Source of the DNA: Paramecium pentaurelia
Lineage: Eukaryota; Ciliophora; Oligohymenophorea; Peniculida; Parameciidae
Length of the DNA: 64,000 nucleotides
Direction: 5' to 3'
Assembly: GCA_905183005.1 (NCBI GenBank)
Contig: CAJJDO010000026.1
Coordinates: 485,717-549,716 of the forward strand
In this document: positions 50,669 to 60,932 of the stretch, piece by piece
Numbering within the stretch: position 1 is the stretch's first letter
How the letters are laid out: the number at the start of each line of letters is the position of its first letter
Notes under the pieces: generated by a model
What the model saw: the letters and a program-made list of their open reading frames with translations, nothing else
Told to the model about the DNA's origin: nothing
The model's database searches: none
Made by a program: the position numbers and the translations under genes

Positions 50669-51633
50669 TCAATTTAATTCGACTTCCCAAAAAAATGGCC
50701 AATCCTTTCCAGTTATCCAAAATCTATTATTAATTTTACTTAAATTTACATATCTTATTCAGGCTTATACGCGATCCCACAAATACAATTGCTTAAATCT
50801 TTATCAAATGAAAAATCTATTAGTTAAGAAAAATCATAATAATTTTTCCTATATTTACTGATATCATAATTACACATAGCCTTCTGTTAGATCAATTGCC
50901 AAAATGATTGGATTCAAATTTGTACTTGCATATAAAATTCCATTTACATATTCTATCTCACTCAATCTACCTACTGAAGAACCATTGTAAAATCGCACTT
51001 AAATTATTTATTTCAGAACTAATTCTGAATCAAGAATCAACACTTTATCAGTTCCATTTGTTATATAGATTTCTAATGTATTATTCTCTTTATAAGAATG
51101 TGAAATCCCTAAACTCTCTTACACATCTATATTTAACTTTCTATTTTCCAATACTTCAAGTGTTTCTACATCTCTCAAGAATCTGATAATAATAATTATA
51201 CTACATCATACGTTCTTTCCAAGTTAATTGATACACCTATCCATCAATTACATCAACTCCCTGACCTTGATATAAATCATCCAGTATCACTCTTTAGGAT
51301 ATTGTTGTCAATTAATTCAAATTTATATAATGGATTTCTGAATTCTAATATTATCCACATGATTCAACAAGATGAGTAGAATTAATAAAATGTAATCCCT
51401 TAATAAATAAAACCTTTAAATACTTGAGTATGCCTTGAAGATTCAAAGTTTCTCTCTAATTTCCTTAATATTATATAATCATTAGGATTATATACTAACT
51501 TTTTGTTTTGAGAAGTAATAAGAAATGCTATTGAGACAAAAATAGCAAGTAGAGATATAATTGACAATTACTAGATTTGATGGCTATTGAAAGGTATGAC
51601 TCTGTTGCTTGGCTTTAAAAATTTATACCTCAT
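50669..51633 (-). CDS. Glutaminyl-peptide cyclotransferase, plant/bacterial type (288 aa)
   Basis: This family converts N-terminal Gln to pyroglutamate and folds as a five-bladed propeller. Four introns (25, 22, 25, 26 nt) give 288 residues. Recognisable positions are HTQGLHFINSTHLVESCGQY near the start of the domain, GQGVDVIDGQVYQLTWKE, GTDKVLILDSE, RLSEIEYVNGILYAS, and the end FWITGKDWPFFWEVELN. A membrane span near residues 24-42 (SIISLLAIFVSIAFLI) after a basic start makes it a type II, lumen-facing protein, probably in the secretory pathway. It lies 50 bp upstream of the CDPK start on the same strand and is divergent from the PPC gene. Confidence 0.88.
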
Positions 51634-51817
51634 TAATTATTATTAATATATATTTTCATTCTTGTATATTAATTGATATTAATAAAATATATAAATAATT
51701 CATACAGATCTCTCTCTTATATCATCTTTTCATTTTTTGTTAAATACAACTATTCTATAATAAAATTTTTTAAAGTTTAATTTCTTATTCATTTCTATTA
51801 AATTTTAAAATTTTTTA

Positions 51818-52299
51818 ATGATAATTATACTCAGCATTTTTTTTGCAATAATTTAAGCAAATTCAATAAGTGAGATAAGATCGCATACTTTAAGATTGCG
51901 TCCTAATTAAAATATAGTTAAGGAATTATAATAATACATTGAAACTAATTAAATAAAGGCAGCTTCAATTTCAACTTGTGTTGGAGTATTTATTAAAAAA
52001 ATGATTAATAGTCTTTGTTGAAATGCTCTATCAGATTTGCAAATCAACCTTAATTTACAGAAATTAATGGTCATTTTGAAATTGTATCGCTTGTTGGAAC
52101 AATTAGTGTTTATGGATAACATATTCATATAAGTTTATCTGACACAGAAGGAAAAATGATTGGAGGACATTTGCCATTTTATGACAATGAATGCATAATA
52201 TATACTACTGCTGAAATAGTATTACTTGAACATATTGATACAATCTATGCAAGGAAATTGGATCCAACTTATGGATATTATGAACTATATATAATTTGA
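51818..52299 (+). CDS. PPC/DUF296 domain protein with N-terminal signal (151 aa)
   Basis: One 26-nt intron in the middle of CVGSL. The domain spans almost the whole protein and matches PPC/DUF296: RSHTLRLRPNQNIVKEL, AASISTCVGSL, INGHFEIVSLVGTIS, IHISLSDTEGKMIGGHLP, and the ending IYTTAEIVLLE. PPC domains form trimers. They occur alone in bacteria and archaea, and with AT-hooks in plant nuclear proteins. Here no AT-hook exists; the start is instead a hydrophobic signal-like helix (MIIILSIFFAIIQA), pointing to secretion or an organelle. Substrate or partner unknown. Confidence 0.88.
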
Positions 52300-52360
52300 G
52301 TATTAATTTTCTTAAAATTATCATTTTCAAAAATTATATTGAAAAAATAAGGGTTTAAAA

Positions 52361-52782
52361 ATGTTGATTAACTAAAATCCAATTCCCAACTATGCATATC
52401 AACAAATTAACCATCATCAAAATCAAATTTTTATTTTTAAGACAAATTTTATAAAAACGAAATTTATTATATTTTTATAGCAATCCGACTCTCTGTAGAC
52501 ATTCCATCTTATTCCTAATTTAATTGTTTAAAATATCAACTATATATTGGATATTTAGTTTTAATGAGTCATACTCATACAGATTAAAATTTACAACATC
52601 TAAAAATTTAAAGTGAGAAAAGAGTCTGATTTTCAGGAGTTTTTCAATCACAAATATCAATTTAAATTAATGAATTTGATGATGAGTGGATATATATTAG
52701 ATATTCCAAGAATAGATATTAAATCAAGACAGAAAATAGATTATATGAATCAAACAGAAAATTCCTATTTGTCAATGACTGA
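52361..52782 (+). CDS. Small gene of uncertain structure
   Basis: The 3' end is convincing: after a likely GTGAG...CAG intron (24 nt, near 52613-52636) the frame reads ISIQINEFDDEWIYIRYS and continues to KFLFVND with TGA at 52780. Upstream the same frame also reads like protein (AIRLSVDIPSYSQ, KYQLYIGYLVLMSHTHT) but has no ATG before 52564. The ATG at 52361 opens a different frame. The start could be at 52564 (MSHTHTDQNLQHLK). No domain recognised. Its last 33 bp overlap the 3' end of the minus-strand gene at 52750-52977. Confidence 0.45.
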
Positions 52783-52977
52783 AGTAGTCCTTGTCTTTTG
52801 TTAAGACTTTAATCTTCTTCTTTAAATAATTGGGTTCTTTTCGATAGAATATTATTTTCTTAGTGGTACTGGAGGTGATTGAAAATGACTTTGAGTTATC
52901 AAGTATGATTCGAATTTGTCTGTTGTAAGTGTTTTAAGTTTCTCATCTACCTTTGTTTTTGTGACAGAACACCCCAT
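52750..52977 (-). CDS. Small Met-Gly-Cys protein (75 aa)
   Basis: Uninterrupted 75-residue frame beginning MGCSVTKTK, an excellent context for N-myristoylation and palmitoylation at Cys3. The rest is basic and Ser/Thr-rich (NPIIQRRRLKSQQKTRTTS). Such short acylated basic proteins are frequent in Paramecium cortex and cilia, but no function can be given. Its 3' end overlaps the convergent plus-strand gene. Confidence 0.65.
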
Positions 52978-53095
52978 AAATTTTAGTTATTATTTTTAAT
53001 CTTATATACCGATTTAATGGAATTTAATTTTAAATATTTTATTTCTACTGATAGTAGATACTATATAATGTATAATTATAGAACCTACAATTCAC

Positions 53096-53332
53096 TCAGA
53101 AGTCTCCCTCGAGCTTTCCCTTAAATATTTTGATAATATCAGACATCACTTTAGTTTAATTAGAAAGAATATTGAATTATCTGAATTGATGTTTCTTTTT
53201 TTAATTTTTTTGTTTTTCTAATATTTCTAAACGTAAAGTTTAATTTCTTAAATCCTATGTTTTAAATTATCAATTAAGCTCTTTTTAATTAAATAATTAA
53301 TTCTATCAAGAACTTAGAGAATCAAATAACAT
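53096..53332 (-). pseudogene. Coiled-coil fragment with two in-frame TGA codons
   Basis: A 79-codon frame from ATG at 53332 to TGA at 53096 reads as a coiled-coil protein: LFNQKELN, then QDLRNQTLRLEILEKQKN, ending VMSDIIKIFKGKLEGDF with unusually GC-rich codons. TGA interrupts it at codons 9 and 20. No GT..AG pair of normal length can remove either one. It may be a decaying gene, the 3' exon of a gene whose 5' part I mis-joined, or a case of TGA read as an amino acid. The last is least likely, since other genes stop at TGA. Confidence 0.4.
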
Positions 53333-54120
53333 AATTACTAAAAATTGAATAGTTATAATATAATAAACAATGTATATAAATATAAAAATCATAGTAAATT
53401 ATGAATATTAGATAACTAAATCACCTAAGTTAATTTTATATATTATTTTAGAATATAAAAATAAATAAAACATGAATCCAAAAAATTATTCTCCTCATTG
53501 TCGTCTTGAGTAATCTATGCAGAAGGGATACATTTAATAGTAATTAATTATTATTACACTTTTATTTATATAATCTAGATGGTTTGAACTGATAAACGTG
53601 ATAATTAAATCAACATTTATTAAAAAAACAATAAATAATATTCTAAAAAATTGTTTTTAATAAAAAATAACTAAAATCAGAAATTATATTCTTCCAGGAA
53701 TGAAAATAACCTATCTTTACTTTCTTTAGATATTTATTATAATCTATATAAAATAATTGAAATACAAAATTTTGTTCTTACATGAAGAAGGTGACCCATT
53801 TATATTTAAAAGTAAAACTATTTTTATATAAACATTTTAATCGAATTAAAATCTAAAATATTATTCTATTATCAAATTAATTTAACTATAAAAACTTTAA
53901 ATATTATGTTTCAAACTTATAAGGAAATTTATTTATATAAAAATATTTGATTAAATTACACATAAAACTACTTAAATACAGAAAAGTAGACAATCCATTT
54001 ATAATCAACTTCTTTTCCTTAAAACATCAATGTGTTATTTTAAATAGGATTAGCTAAAATTTACGTTACTTTACTTATATTTATTTAATACACCATTATT
54101 TAATTTAATATTCATAGTAA
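53333..54120. other. Intergenic with a doubtful open frame
   Basis: About 790 bp. A plus-strand frame opens at the ATG near 53472 (MNPKNYSPHCRLEQSMQ) and stays free of TGA up to the phosphatase gene. After about 20 residues its composition becomes Ile/Lys/Asn noise. I regard it as chance openness. Confidence 0.4.
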
Positions 54121-55211
54121 ATGAATTAAATTTAAGGACCTTGTTCTAACTTATCTTCACAAAAATTAAATAAGAAAGTAATATTTCAACATCTAAAATT
54201 TAGTCTGAAGAAAGTTGCTATAAAACCCTCAAGTAAATCGGTGCAATCAACAATTTAAAGAAATTTGGTGATTTTTAAAGTTGTGGTAAATCAACATACA
54301 AAGTAATTTTAGATAACCTTTTTAACTAAACTTCTTCTAGAAAAAAAGAAGGTGATAAACTAAGAAAAGACAATTATAGTAGAGTTAATGCATAATAAAA
54401 ATTTGATATTTAATTAAGAAATGAAATTTAATATAAAGATTATTTTATTGGTGGAATTAAGGATATTATAAGTAAAGAGAAATGTTCTTAAAATTTAAAA
54501 TAAATGTGCATAGATTAAATAAACTAAATCTATAAAAATGTAACTTACAAAGATTTATACTTTAATTCTAAGAAATAATTACATAATATTATTTTAACTA
54601 AGAAATATTCAATAGCTATTGATTTAGATGAAACACTTGTACATTCTGAAGAATTAAAACCTAATAGAAGATATGATTTTTAAAACTAATAATTTGGAAT
54701 CTTTATCAGACCATATTGCTTATAATTTCTATAAATGTTAAACAAGTATGCTAATTTATTCATTTTTACATCCTCAAATATTAAATATGCTACAACTGTA
54801 AATATTAATTAATATTTCATTAAGATAATGTAAATCTTAGATCCTTTAAAAGAGATTTTTCAAGGACTCTTTTTTAGAGATCATTGTACAATCTTATAAG
54901 ATAATACCTAAGTCAAGGATATCAAAATTATTAGTAATGATTTAACTAAAATAATTTTGATTGATAACAATCCATAATGTTTTATGTATTTGTACACATA
55001 TATTTTAAGTCCCTAACCTTTTAATGGAATACCTATTATACCTTTTATAGATAATAAAGCTGATAAAGAACTCTTAATTTTATATTAATTTATAGAGCGT
55101 GAAATTTTCAGTGCAGAAGATGTTTAATAAGTTATTAAGAGATTCTTTTAATTCTAATAATTTCGATAATTTGAGAATGGAATGTAAGCTTTTTAGATTC
55201 TTTATAATTGA
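54121..55211 (+). CDS. FCP1/NIF-type (SCP-like) phosphatase (354 aa)
   Basis: One 26-nt intron near the start. The HAD-type catalytic motif DLDETLVHS lies near residue 155, followed by IFIRPYCLQFLQMLNKYANLFIFTSS and LTKIILIDNNPQCF (motif III). This is the order seen in small CTD phosphatases (SCP/NIF), which dephosphorylate phospho-Ser. The first Asp is the phosphoryl acceptor and DxDxT is intact. A 150-residue N-terminal extension is basic and disordered. Convergent with the HTH gene. Substrate unknown. Confidence 0.88.
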
Positions 55212-55416
55212 TTTTTTGTGGATAGTAACAAATTTTGAAAATAATATTGAATTTATAATTATATCAATTAAATTATTTTTAAATCTCTATTTTATAAAGT
55301 GATTCTCTTTTTCTGCTCAAAATTAATCTATATAAATAAATCTTAAGTGAAAATCAGATAAGCTGTGAGTGATATGTCATTAAATCTTTAAAATTTAATA
55401 TAATATTTATGAATAA

Positions 55417-55836
55417 TCAATATATATTTCTGTAATTATAACAGTTCATTTAAGAAAGACCATTCATGTATTATAACCAGGCTTAGGTTTAATACCATTA
55501 TTGATAGTTGTAGTACTAAGGCTAAGAGTAATTAAAATATGATTAATTATTTTGGCAGTTCTAAACCTCCTAAACTTATTTAGCTTCTATCGGAGGTTCA
55601 TCCTTTAAACATTTTCTAGTTTAATTTTCTTTTTCTTCTATTTGTTTCTTAAATCTTCTTGTCCTCCTTTCTTTTTTTCCTACTCTTCCTTCATGTTTAT
55701 ATAGTGATAGTATTGCTTTTCCTGTTGAAAATTTGATTCCGAATTATTTAGCTGCTTGCTTAATTGTACAAGCACCTTATTTAACTTTTTCAATGAATGC
55801 TTTTCGAGTGTCAACTGAAATTTTTGCGTATTTCAT
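55417..55836 (-). CDS. Small helix-turn-helix protein with Q/Y-rich tail (139 aa)
   Basis: Uninterrupted 139 residues. Positions 12-50 form a helix-turn-helix of the transposase/Pipsqueak-like kind (KAFIEKVKQGACTIKQAAKQ, then FGIKFSTGKAILSLY). A strongly basic arm follows (KKERRTRRFKKQ) that could hold DNA. The last 45 residues are Gln/Asn/Tyr-rich (NYSQPQYYNYQQWYQ). It may be a small DNA-binding protein, possibly domesticated from a transposase, but no catalytic domain is present. Assignment rests on pattern only. Confidence 0.65.
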
Positions 55837-57352
55837 AGAATCTTAAAATAATTATCTTCAATTAAAGAAAATTGCATTGTGATTATAAATCATTAGATTT
55901 AGAATTTAACATATAAATGATAAGTAGTTAATTATAATTATAAGTTAGTATTGATTGAATATTTGAAAATTGCTAGGTTAAAATGTTTATAGAGATGTAA
56001 GTTTGGGTTTTCGCTAGCCTTTTATTTCAAAATATCTTTTTGGATTTTGATTTATTATTATATTAGAGCATAACTATTTTTAGAAAATATAAATTATTTT
56101 CTTTGTTAAAGTCTTATTTTAATATTAGTAATATCGGTTAATTTGATAAAAAAATAGTTGTTTCAAATACATTTATTTCAACTAAAAATCTTTAGAAGAA
56201 ACAAACTTTTTGAAAGATTACTATTTAATTTGATAATTTGATAATCGACAATATTATATGAAAAATTTTAGCTTATCCAGTTTTTTCACAATTTATACTA
56301 TTATTTAAACTACTCTTGTAATTATAGTTTATTGATGTTGAATCTAGTTCTATATATATAAAATTATAGTTATGATAACATATCAAAGTATTGGATAAAA
56401 ATATAAAAATAGTATTTCTTTATTATTCTAAAGGGATATGGTAATGTAATATTAAACTTAATATGTTATTATGTTAATATTAATATCAAAATATATTATC
56501 CTTAAAAATAATTTACGATCATAATGTATAAAATTTTAATTCTTCTTAGTTAATTTTAGACTTGCATAACAATTAAACATTATAGAAAATACTCATAGAA
56601 AATAGAAGTTAGTTTTTAAGGAATTACATTTCGTATAAGAAATTTATATAAATTGTTAATGATTCATTATAAAAGGTTGAAATATAGACCAAGTTATAAT
56701 TTGGATATTAAATGATAATATTTGCATACAGATATATTTTAATATATTCTAAATATAATAATAATGTAGTATTTGGTTATCTTTTACCTTTAAGATAATT
56801 GGTTTGATTGTAAATTAATATAGAGTCAATGTAGGAAGTGACGACTTTAGAAAATATAGATAAAATAAGTTTTGAAAGTGATTGAATATTTACAGTAATA
56901 AATATTTTGATTATGATTATTAATTAGGAATAAAAAGAAAATATAGCTATTCAAATAAAATTAATTATTGTTAGGTAATTAAGTAAATAAAATATAGTGA
57001 ACATAAACTATTATATTTATAAATTTAATTATTAATCACATTATTATTAATTTATATTAATATTAAAATTTTACAATTGATAGGAGAAGAGTGGTTTAAT
57101 TAATAAAAAATATAACATTTAAAAAAAGCATAAATAATTTTATATTGAAATACTAATTAATATACTAATAGAAAGAAATGATATATAATGGATGTGATAA
57201 TATTTTTGACATATATTTGTGTGTTTTATTATCAAATTATGATTTATATTATAAATTAATAAATCATGAGAAACAAGAAAAAAGCATTAACCAAGGAAGA
57301 AATATAATTTTACACTTAAAGAAGATTGTAATATACATAAGATTTTTTAAAA
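55837..57352. other. Long intergenic region, AT-rich
   Basis: About 1.5 kb, the longest gene-free stretch here. No frame with both a start and protein-like composition. A slightly GC-richer island near 56002-56024 (ggttttcgctagcc) stands out but folds into nothing I recognise. No tRNA or repeat unit seen. It separates two divergent genes and so holds two upstream regions. Confidence 0.5.
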
Positions 57353-58509
57353 ATGTCTTAATAATTTGATCCTAAATTAAAATATTTAACAAGACTTCTG
57401 ATTGCAAGAAAATAGATGATGAATAGTAAAAATAATTAAGCAATGCCATAAAGTAGGAAATGCAATAAAGTATTTGCTTCAATGACTAAATCTTCTGAAA
57501 TACAAAAGAAAATAGATTAAGGAATGCTTACAGAATCTTGTAAATATAGTTTAGAACCTATGCCAAAATGCAAGTAAAAATATGAATATAATATAGTTTT
57601 ACTTATTCTGATATATGTTCAAGAATTTAAACTTCAATGGTACCTATAGTTGAAAAGCTAGATAAAAATATATAATAAAAGTTAGATACTCAACATCTTC
57701 ATTTAGATTCAGATAATAAAATTAAGAAAAAGTAACTGTTTAGATAAGATACATTTATTAATGAAGATCAAAGACCAGAAGAATATATAGATTCTATGTA
57801 AATAAAAAGTTAGAGATTACACAATATAATTGCAAGTATTTCAATATTACAGAGAACTAAAGCATATTAAGAGTATAATTAAAGAAAATCTTTGCATCAT
57901 AGACCAATTCATTTATAAATATGTTCAAATGATATATCTGAATAATTGTCTTTGGAAGATGCTTAAGATGCTTAAGAAGGTTCTTATAGTAATTAAGATT
58001 ATGAAAGGATGATTAAATTTGAGAGAATGAAATTGAAAGAATAATTGGAATAAGATAGAATAAAAAGTTAGAGATTAGATTAGTATGTGTAAACTTCACT
58101 TCAAAAATTAGGATTATAGAAAAAGATGTTTTCAATGAAAGAATTATAAGAATTTATAAAATAATGTTAAACTTAAACTTCAAATGTAGTAAATGAATAT
58201 AAAACTGAGAGATAAGAATTTAAAAATAGAAAATCATAATTTTTAAGTTCTTTATTATCTACTAAAAATAATACTTATTCAAATACTTAATCAAGATATA
58301 AAAATCTATATTAAGATAGTAAAAAATCTGATGAAAATAGATTTTGTAAAACAGAATATAATTCAAATAAACATTCATTTTAAAATAATAATAAAAGTGA
58401 TTTAATGAGATTAGGATAATTATCATTGTTTAATATGAATAAAGTTAAAAAACGATTTAACAATTTACCTTAAAAATTTAAAAATGCTACAAATCGTAAT
58501 TTATATTGA
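57353..58509 (+). CDS. Hypothetical Gln/Ser-rich helical protein (377 aa)
   Basis: One 23-nt intron near 57571. Starts MSQQFDPKLKYLTRLLIARKQM, an amphipathic basic helix. The middle contains acidic patches (LSLEDAQDAQEGSYS) and a strong helical segment (YERMIKFERMKLKEQLEQDRI). The C-terminus is Ser/Asn/Lys-rich and disordered. No domain is recognised. The ATG at 57353 is chosen because the frame upstream of the later in-frame ATGs is well formed. Tail to tail with the next gene, stops 17 bp apart. Confidence 0.7.
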
Positions 58510-58526
58510 TAATTTGATTATATTTT

Positions 58527-59971
58527 TCAAAATACTTTTTATGATGCTCCTTTTTAATCTATTATAATTCCATGAAATTTCTCTCTAATATTATGATTAT
58601 TTTCCAAAAGACTCTTTAATTCTTAAAGTGCATTCTAATGTGATCTTCTATCTTTCAAAGTTGTATATAGTTTTACATTCTATTTAATAATGATTATATA
58701 ATATACACAATTTTGATCAATAACAGAAATAATATAAATTTCCTTAATGCTATAAGCACTTCTCATAATATTTATGTAATATTTTAAACTATCCTCTTAA
58801 ACAAGACTATTTAGTATCCCAAACACTCCTCCAGGAATTGCAAATTAATCAAAATCATCAACACCTCTTGCTTTAAAGAAACCAACTACTTGATTTCTAG
58901 CTGCAGAACTGCTATCAGTAATTGTAATTATTTTGGGTGGTTTAATATTTTCTTATTTTCTGGTATCTTAAGTTCTTCTATAATAATAAGAAAATTATTT
59001 ACTACTATTAGATATTCTAATTTTATTGATATACAGCATCAATTCCAAAAAATTGCTAAAGATTTTTTTAGAATCTAGGATCTTATTAAGAGGGATCATC
59101 ACCAGCAAAATATTTATTTAAATTTTGATCATAAACTAATCTGGAATCAAGAGGAGGATCATTAAATGGTTGATATCTCTATTGACTAGGATTAGGATAC
59201 TTATCTTACTTATCTTACTTATCTTATTAATGATGTTTTTTTATTTATGTTGGATCATCTGCAGCAAAGAATTTAGTTAAATTTTTTTAAAATTATAGAT
59301 CATTCTCATATTTTGACAATTATTCTTGATATTATGAATATTAATTTATCGATCTAGAATTACTCTATCTTAAAATATTTTTTCTCTGAGGTTAAGAGGG
59401 ATCATCAGCTGCAAAAAATTTAACAAGATTCTTTTAAAATTAAGGATTTGATAGTAAAGGTAAAGCATAATTAGATTTTAAATGAGATTTTGATTATACT
59501 GGATTTGGATCATCTGCTGCAAAAAACTTATTCAAATTCTTTTGAAATTATTAGATATCATTAGGTTTTGTTCCAGATCCAATTTGGCCTGAGGTTGTAG
59601 TATAGTTATTGAAATGTTATTGGACACCATAGGGTGTATTTTTTTGTAATTATGTCTCTACTGGATAATTAATTGGATTTCTGATTTGGAGGGCACCAGT
59701 AATAGGATCTAATATTTGATTATGAATATACTATATGAGCCGGCTTATAAAGCAATTTTCTAGTCTAACTAAGAATAACTATATTGCTATGAATTTGATA
59801 TTTAATCAGGTCTTAGGATAGCATCTTTTGATAGTTCTAGAATTTTTATAAATGCTAAGTTGATTTACAAACGCTGCTATTTGATAGGTATAATTATCTT
59901 TCTTTAAGATTGATTGAATCCATAGTAGACACTTATTAATATCTATGTTTGGAACTTGGACGGTTTTACAT
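58527..59971 (-). CDS. FFAADDP-repeat protein with carbonic-anhydrase-like C-terminus (454 aa)
   Basis: Three introns (32, 23, 25 nt). After a 140-residue Ser/Gln-rich lead, the motif FQKNLxKFFAADDP recurs four times at irregular spacing (plus-strand about 59508, 59405, 59240, 59100) plus a fifth degenerate copy (FQKNLQQFFGID). The last 150 residues resemble the fold of beta-carbonic anhydrases: a strand IITITDSSSAARNQVV, FAIPGGVFGILNSLV, then IKEIYIISVIDQNCVYY. True enzymes have HxxC there to bind zinc, but His is missing, so it is probably not a carbonic anhydrase. The fold call is tentative. The repeats may be docking motifs. Confidence 0.75.
59201..59227. repeat. Three 9-bp tandem repeats (coding)
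   Basis: Unit ttatcttac, three copies, the last with one change. On the coding strand it adds Gln-Asp-Lys three times between repeats three and four of the FFAADDP protein. Confidence 0.8.
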
Positions 59972-60010
59972 TTAATGTTTAATTAATAATAATGAATATC
60001 AAATTATAAA

Positions 60011-60861
60011 TCAATAAGTAATACTTTATATTTGGATGAGTTAAGCAAAAAGTTTAGCTGCTTTTAATTAGTAATAAATTGTATTTTCATCAAAATCATG
60101 ATGCCCTTCAACCTACCCATATTTTGAGATTTAATAATCTTCTTCAATTCTTGACAATTTAATAGCTTCTTGAATATCAATTTGATTATTCCAAATTTAT
60201 AATGCTAAAATAGCTGATTTTAAGTTTTCTAATTATTAGTTAAATCATACCAACTTTTGATGTCAAACCAACTAATTACCAACTATTCATTTCTTTGAGA
60301 ATAGTTTTAATTCTGATTTAATCATATTATTTTAATGGTTCCACATCAATTCCAAAATTAACCTTTAAGTGCATACCAAATATTTGATTAAATAATTTTA
60401 ATTGAGGATCTAATTTCTACTTTTATATTTAATAAAGTTCTGATTATGATTAATCTCTAAATAAAACTGTGTCTCTTTCTAAATAATTAATGATTGATTG
60501 TTCTACAAATATTCTCATTCTCTCATCTGCTTCAATATCTACAGCATTTCTAGCTAATGTCATTAATGGCATAGTATTAGGTTTTATCATTTCCTTTTAT
60601 GAATTAAATTCATCAGCAATACATTAAGCTAATTATGGGGTTGGTATTGTTAATACATTTTTGAAAGGTGTTTTTACTGCTTTTCCATCCAACTAATCAT
60701 ATAAATTATTTTTAATTTACCTTAATTAACCAATGATTTTTTGGATTGGCAATTCCAATAGCCATTTCAATTTTTGCATCTTTATAGAATCTTTTGATTT
60801 ATAAAGTTTATGAAATTTATATCTGTTCTGTAAATTTAAATTTAAGAAGTAAACCTTTCAT
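60011..60861 (-). CDS. ATP12: ATP synthase F1 assembly chaperone ATP12 (266 aa)
   Basis: ATP12 binds free F1 alpha subunit in the mitochondrial matrix during ATP synthase assembly. Introns of 28 and 22 nt. Family features in order: LDGKAVKTPFKNVLTIPT, LAQCIADEFNSQ, NTMPLMTLARNAVD, DTVLFRDQ, LDPQLKLFNQIFGMHLKV, SWQLVGL, then the final helix IQEAIKLSRIEEDYQISKYG followed by VEGHHDFDE. The start MKGLLLKFKFTEQIQ is basic and without acidic residues until position 12, fitting mitochondrial import. Length is normal. Lies 39 bp upstream of the FFAADDP gene, same strand. Confidence 0.92.
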
Positions 60862-60932
60862 TTAAGTATTATATCAAATAATTAAAAAACATTCAATACT
60901 TAAATTCATCATTATAAAATTTTAAATAACAT

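Noticed and set aside
53472..54120. N-terminal extension of the phosphatase
   Set aside because: The frame is open but the composition is random; the ATG at 54121 plus a 26-nt intron gives a better start.
58527..58960. Functional beta-carbonic anhydrase
   Set aside because: The fold is suggestive but the zinc ligands are absent, so enzyme function is not claimed.
59201..59227. CRISPR-like or regulatory tandem repeat
   Set aside because: It is a coding 9-bp repeat in frame, adding Gln-Asp-Lys units.
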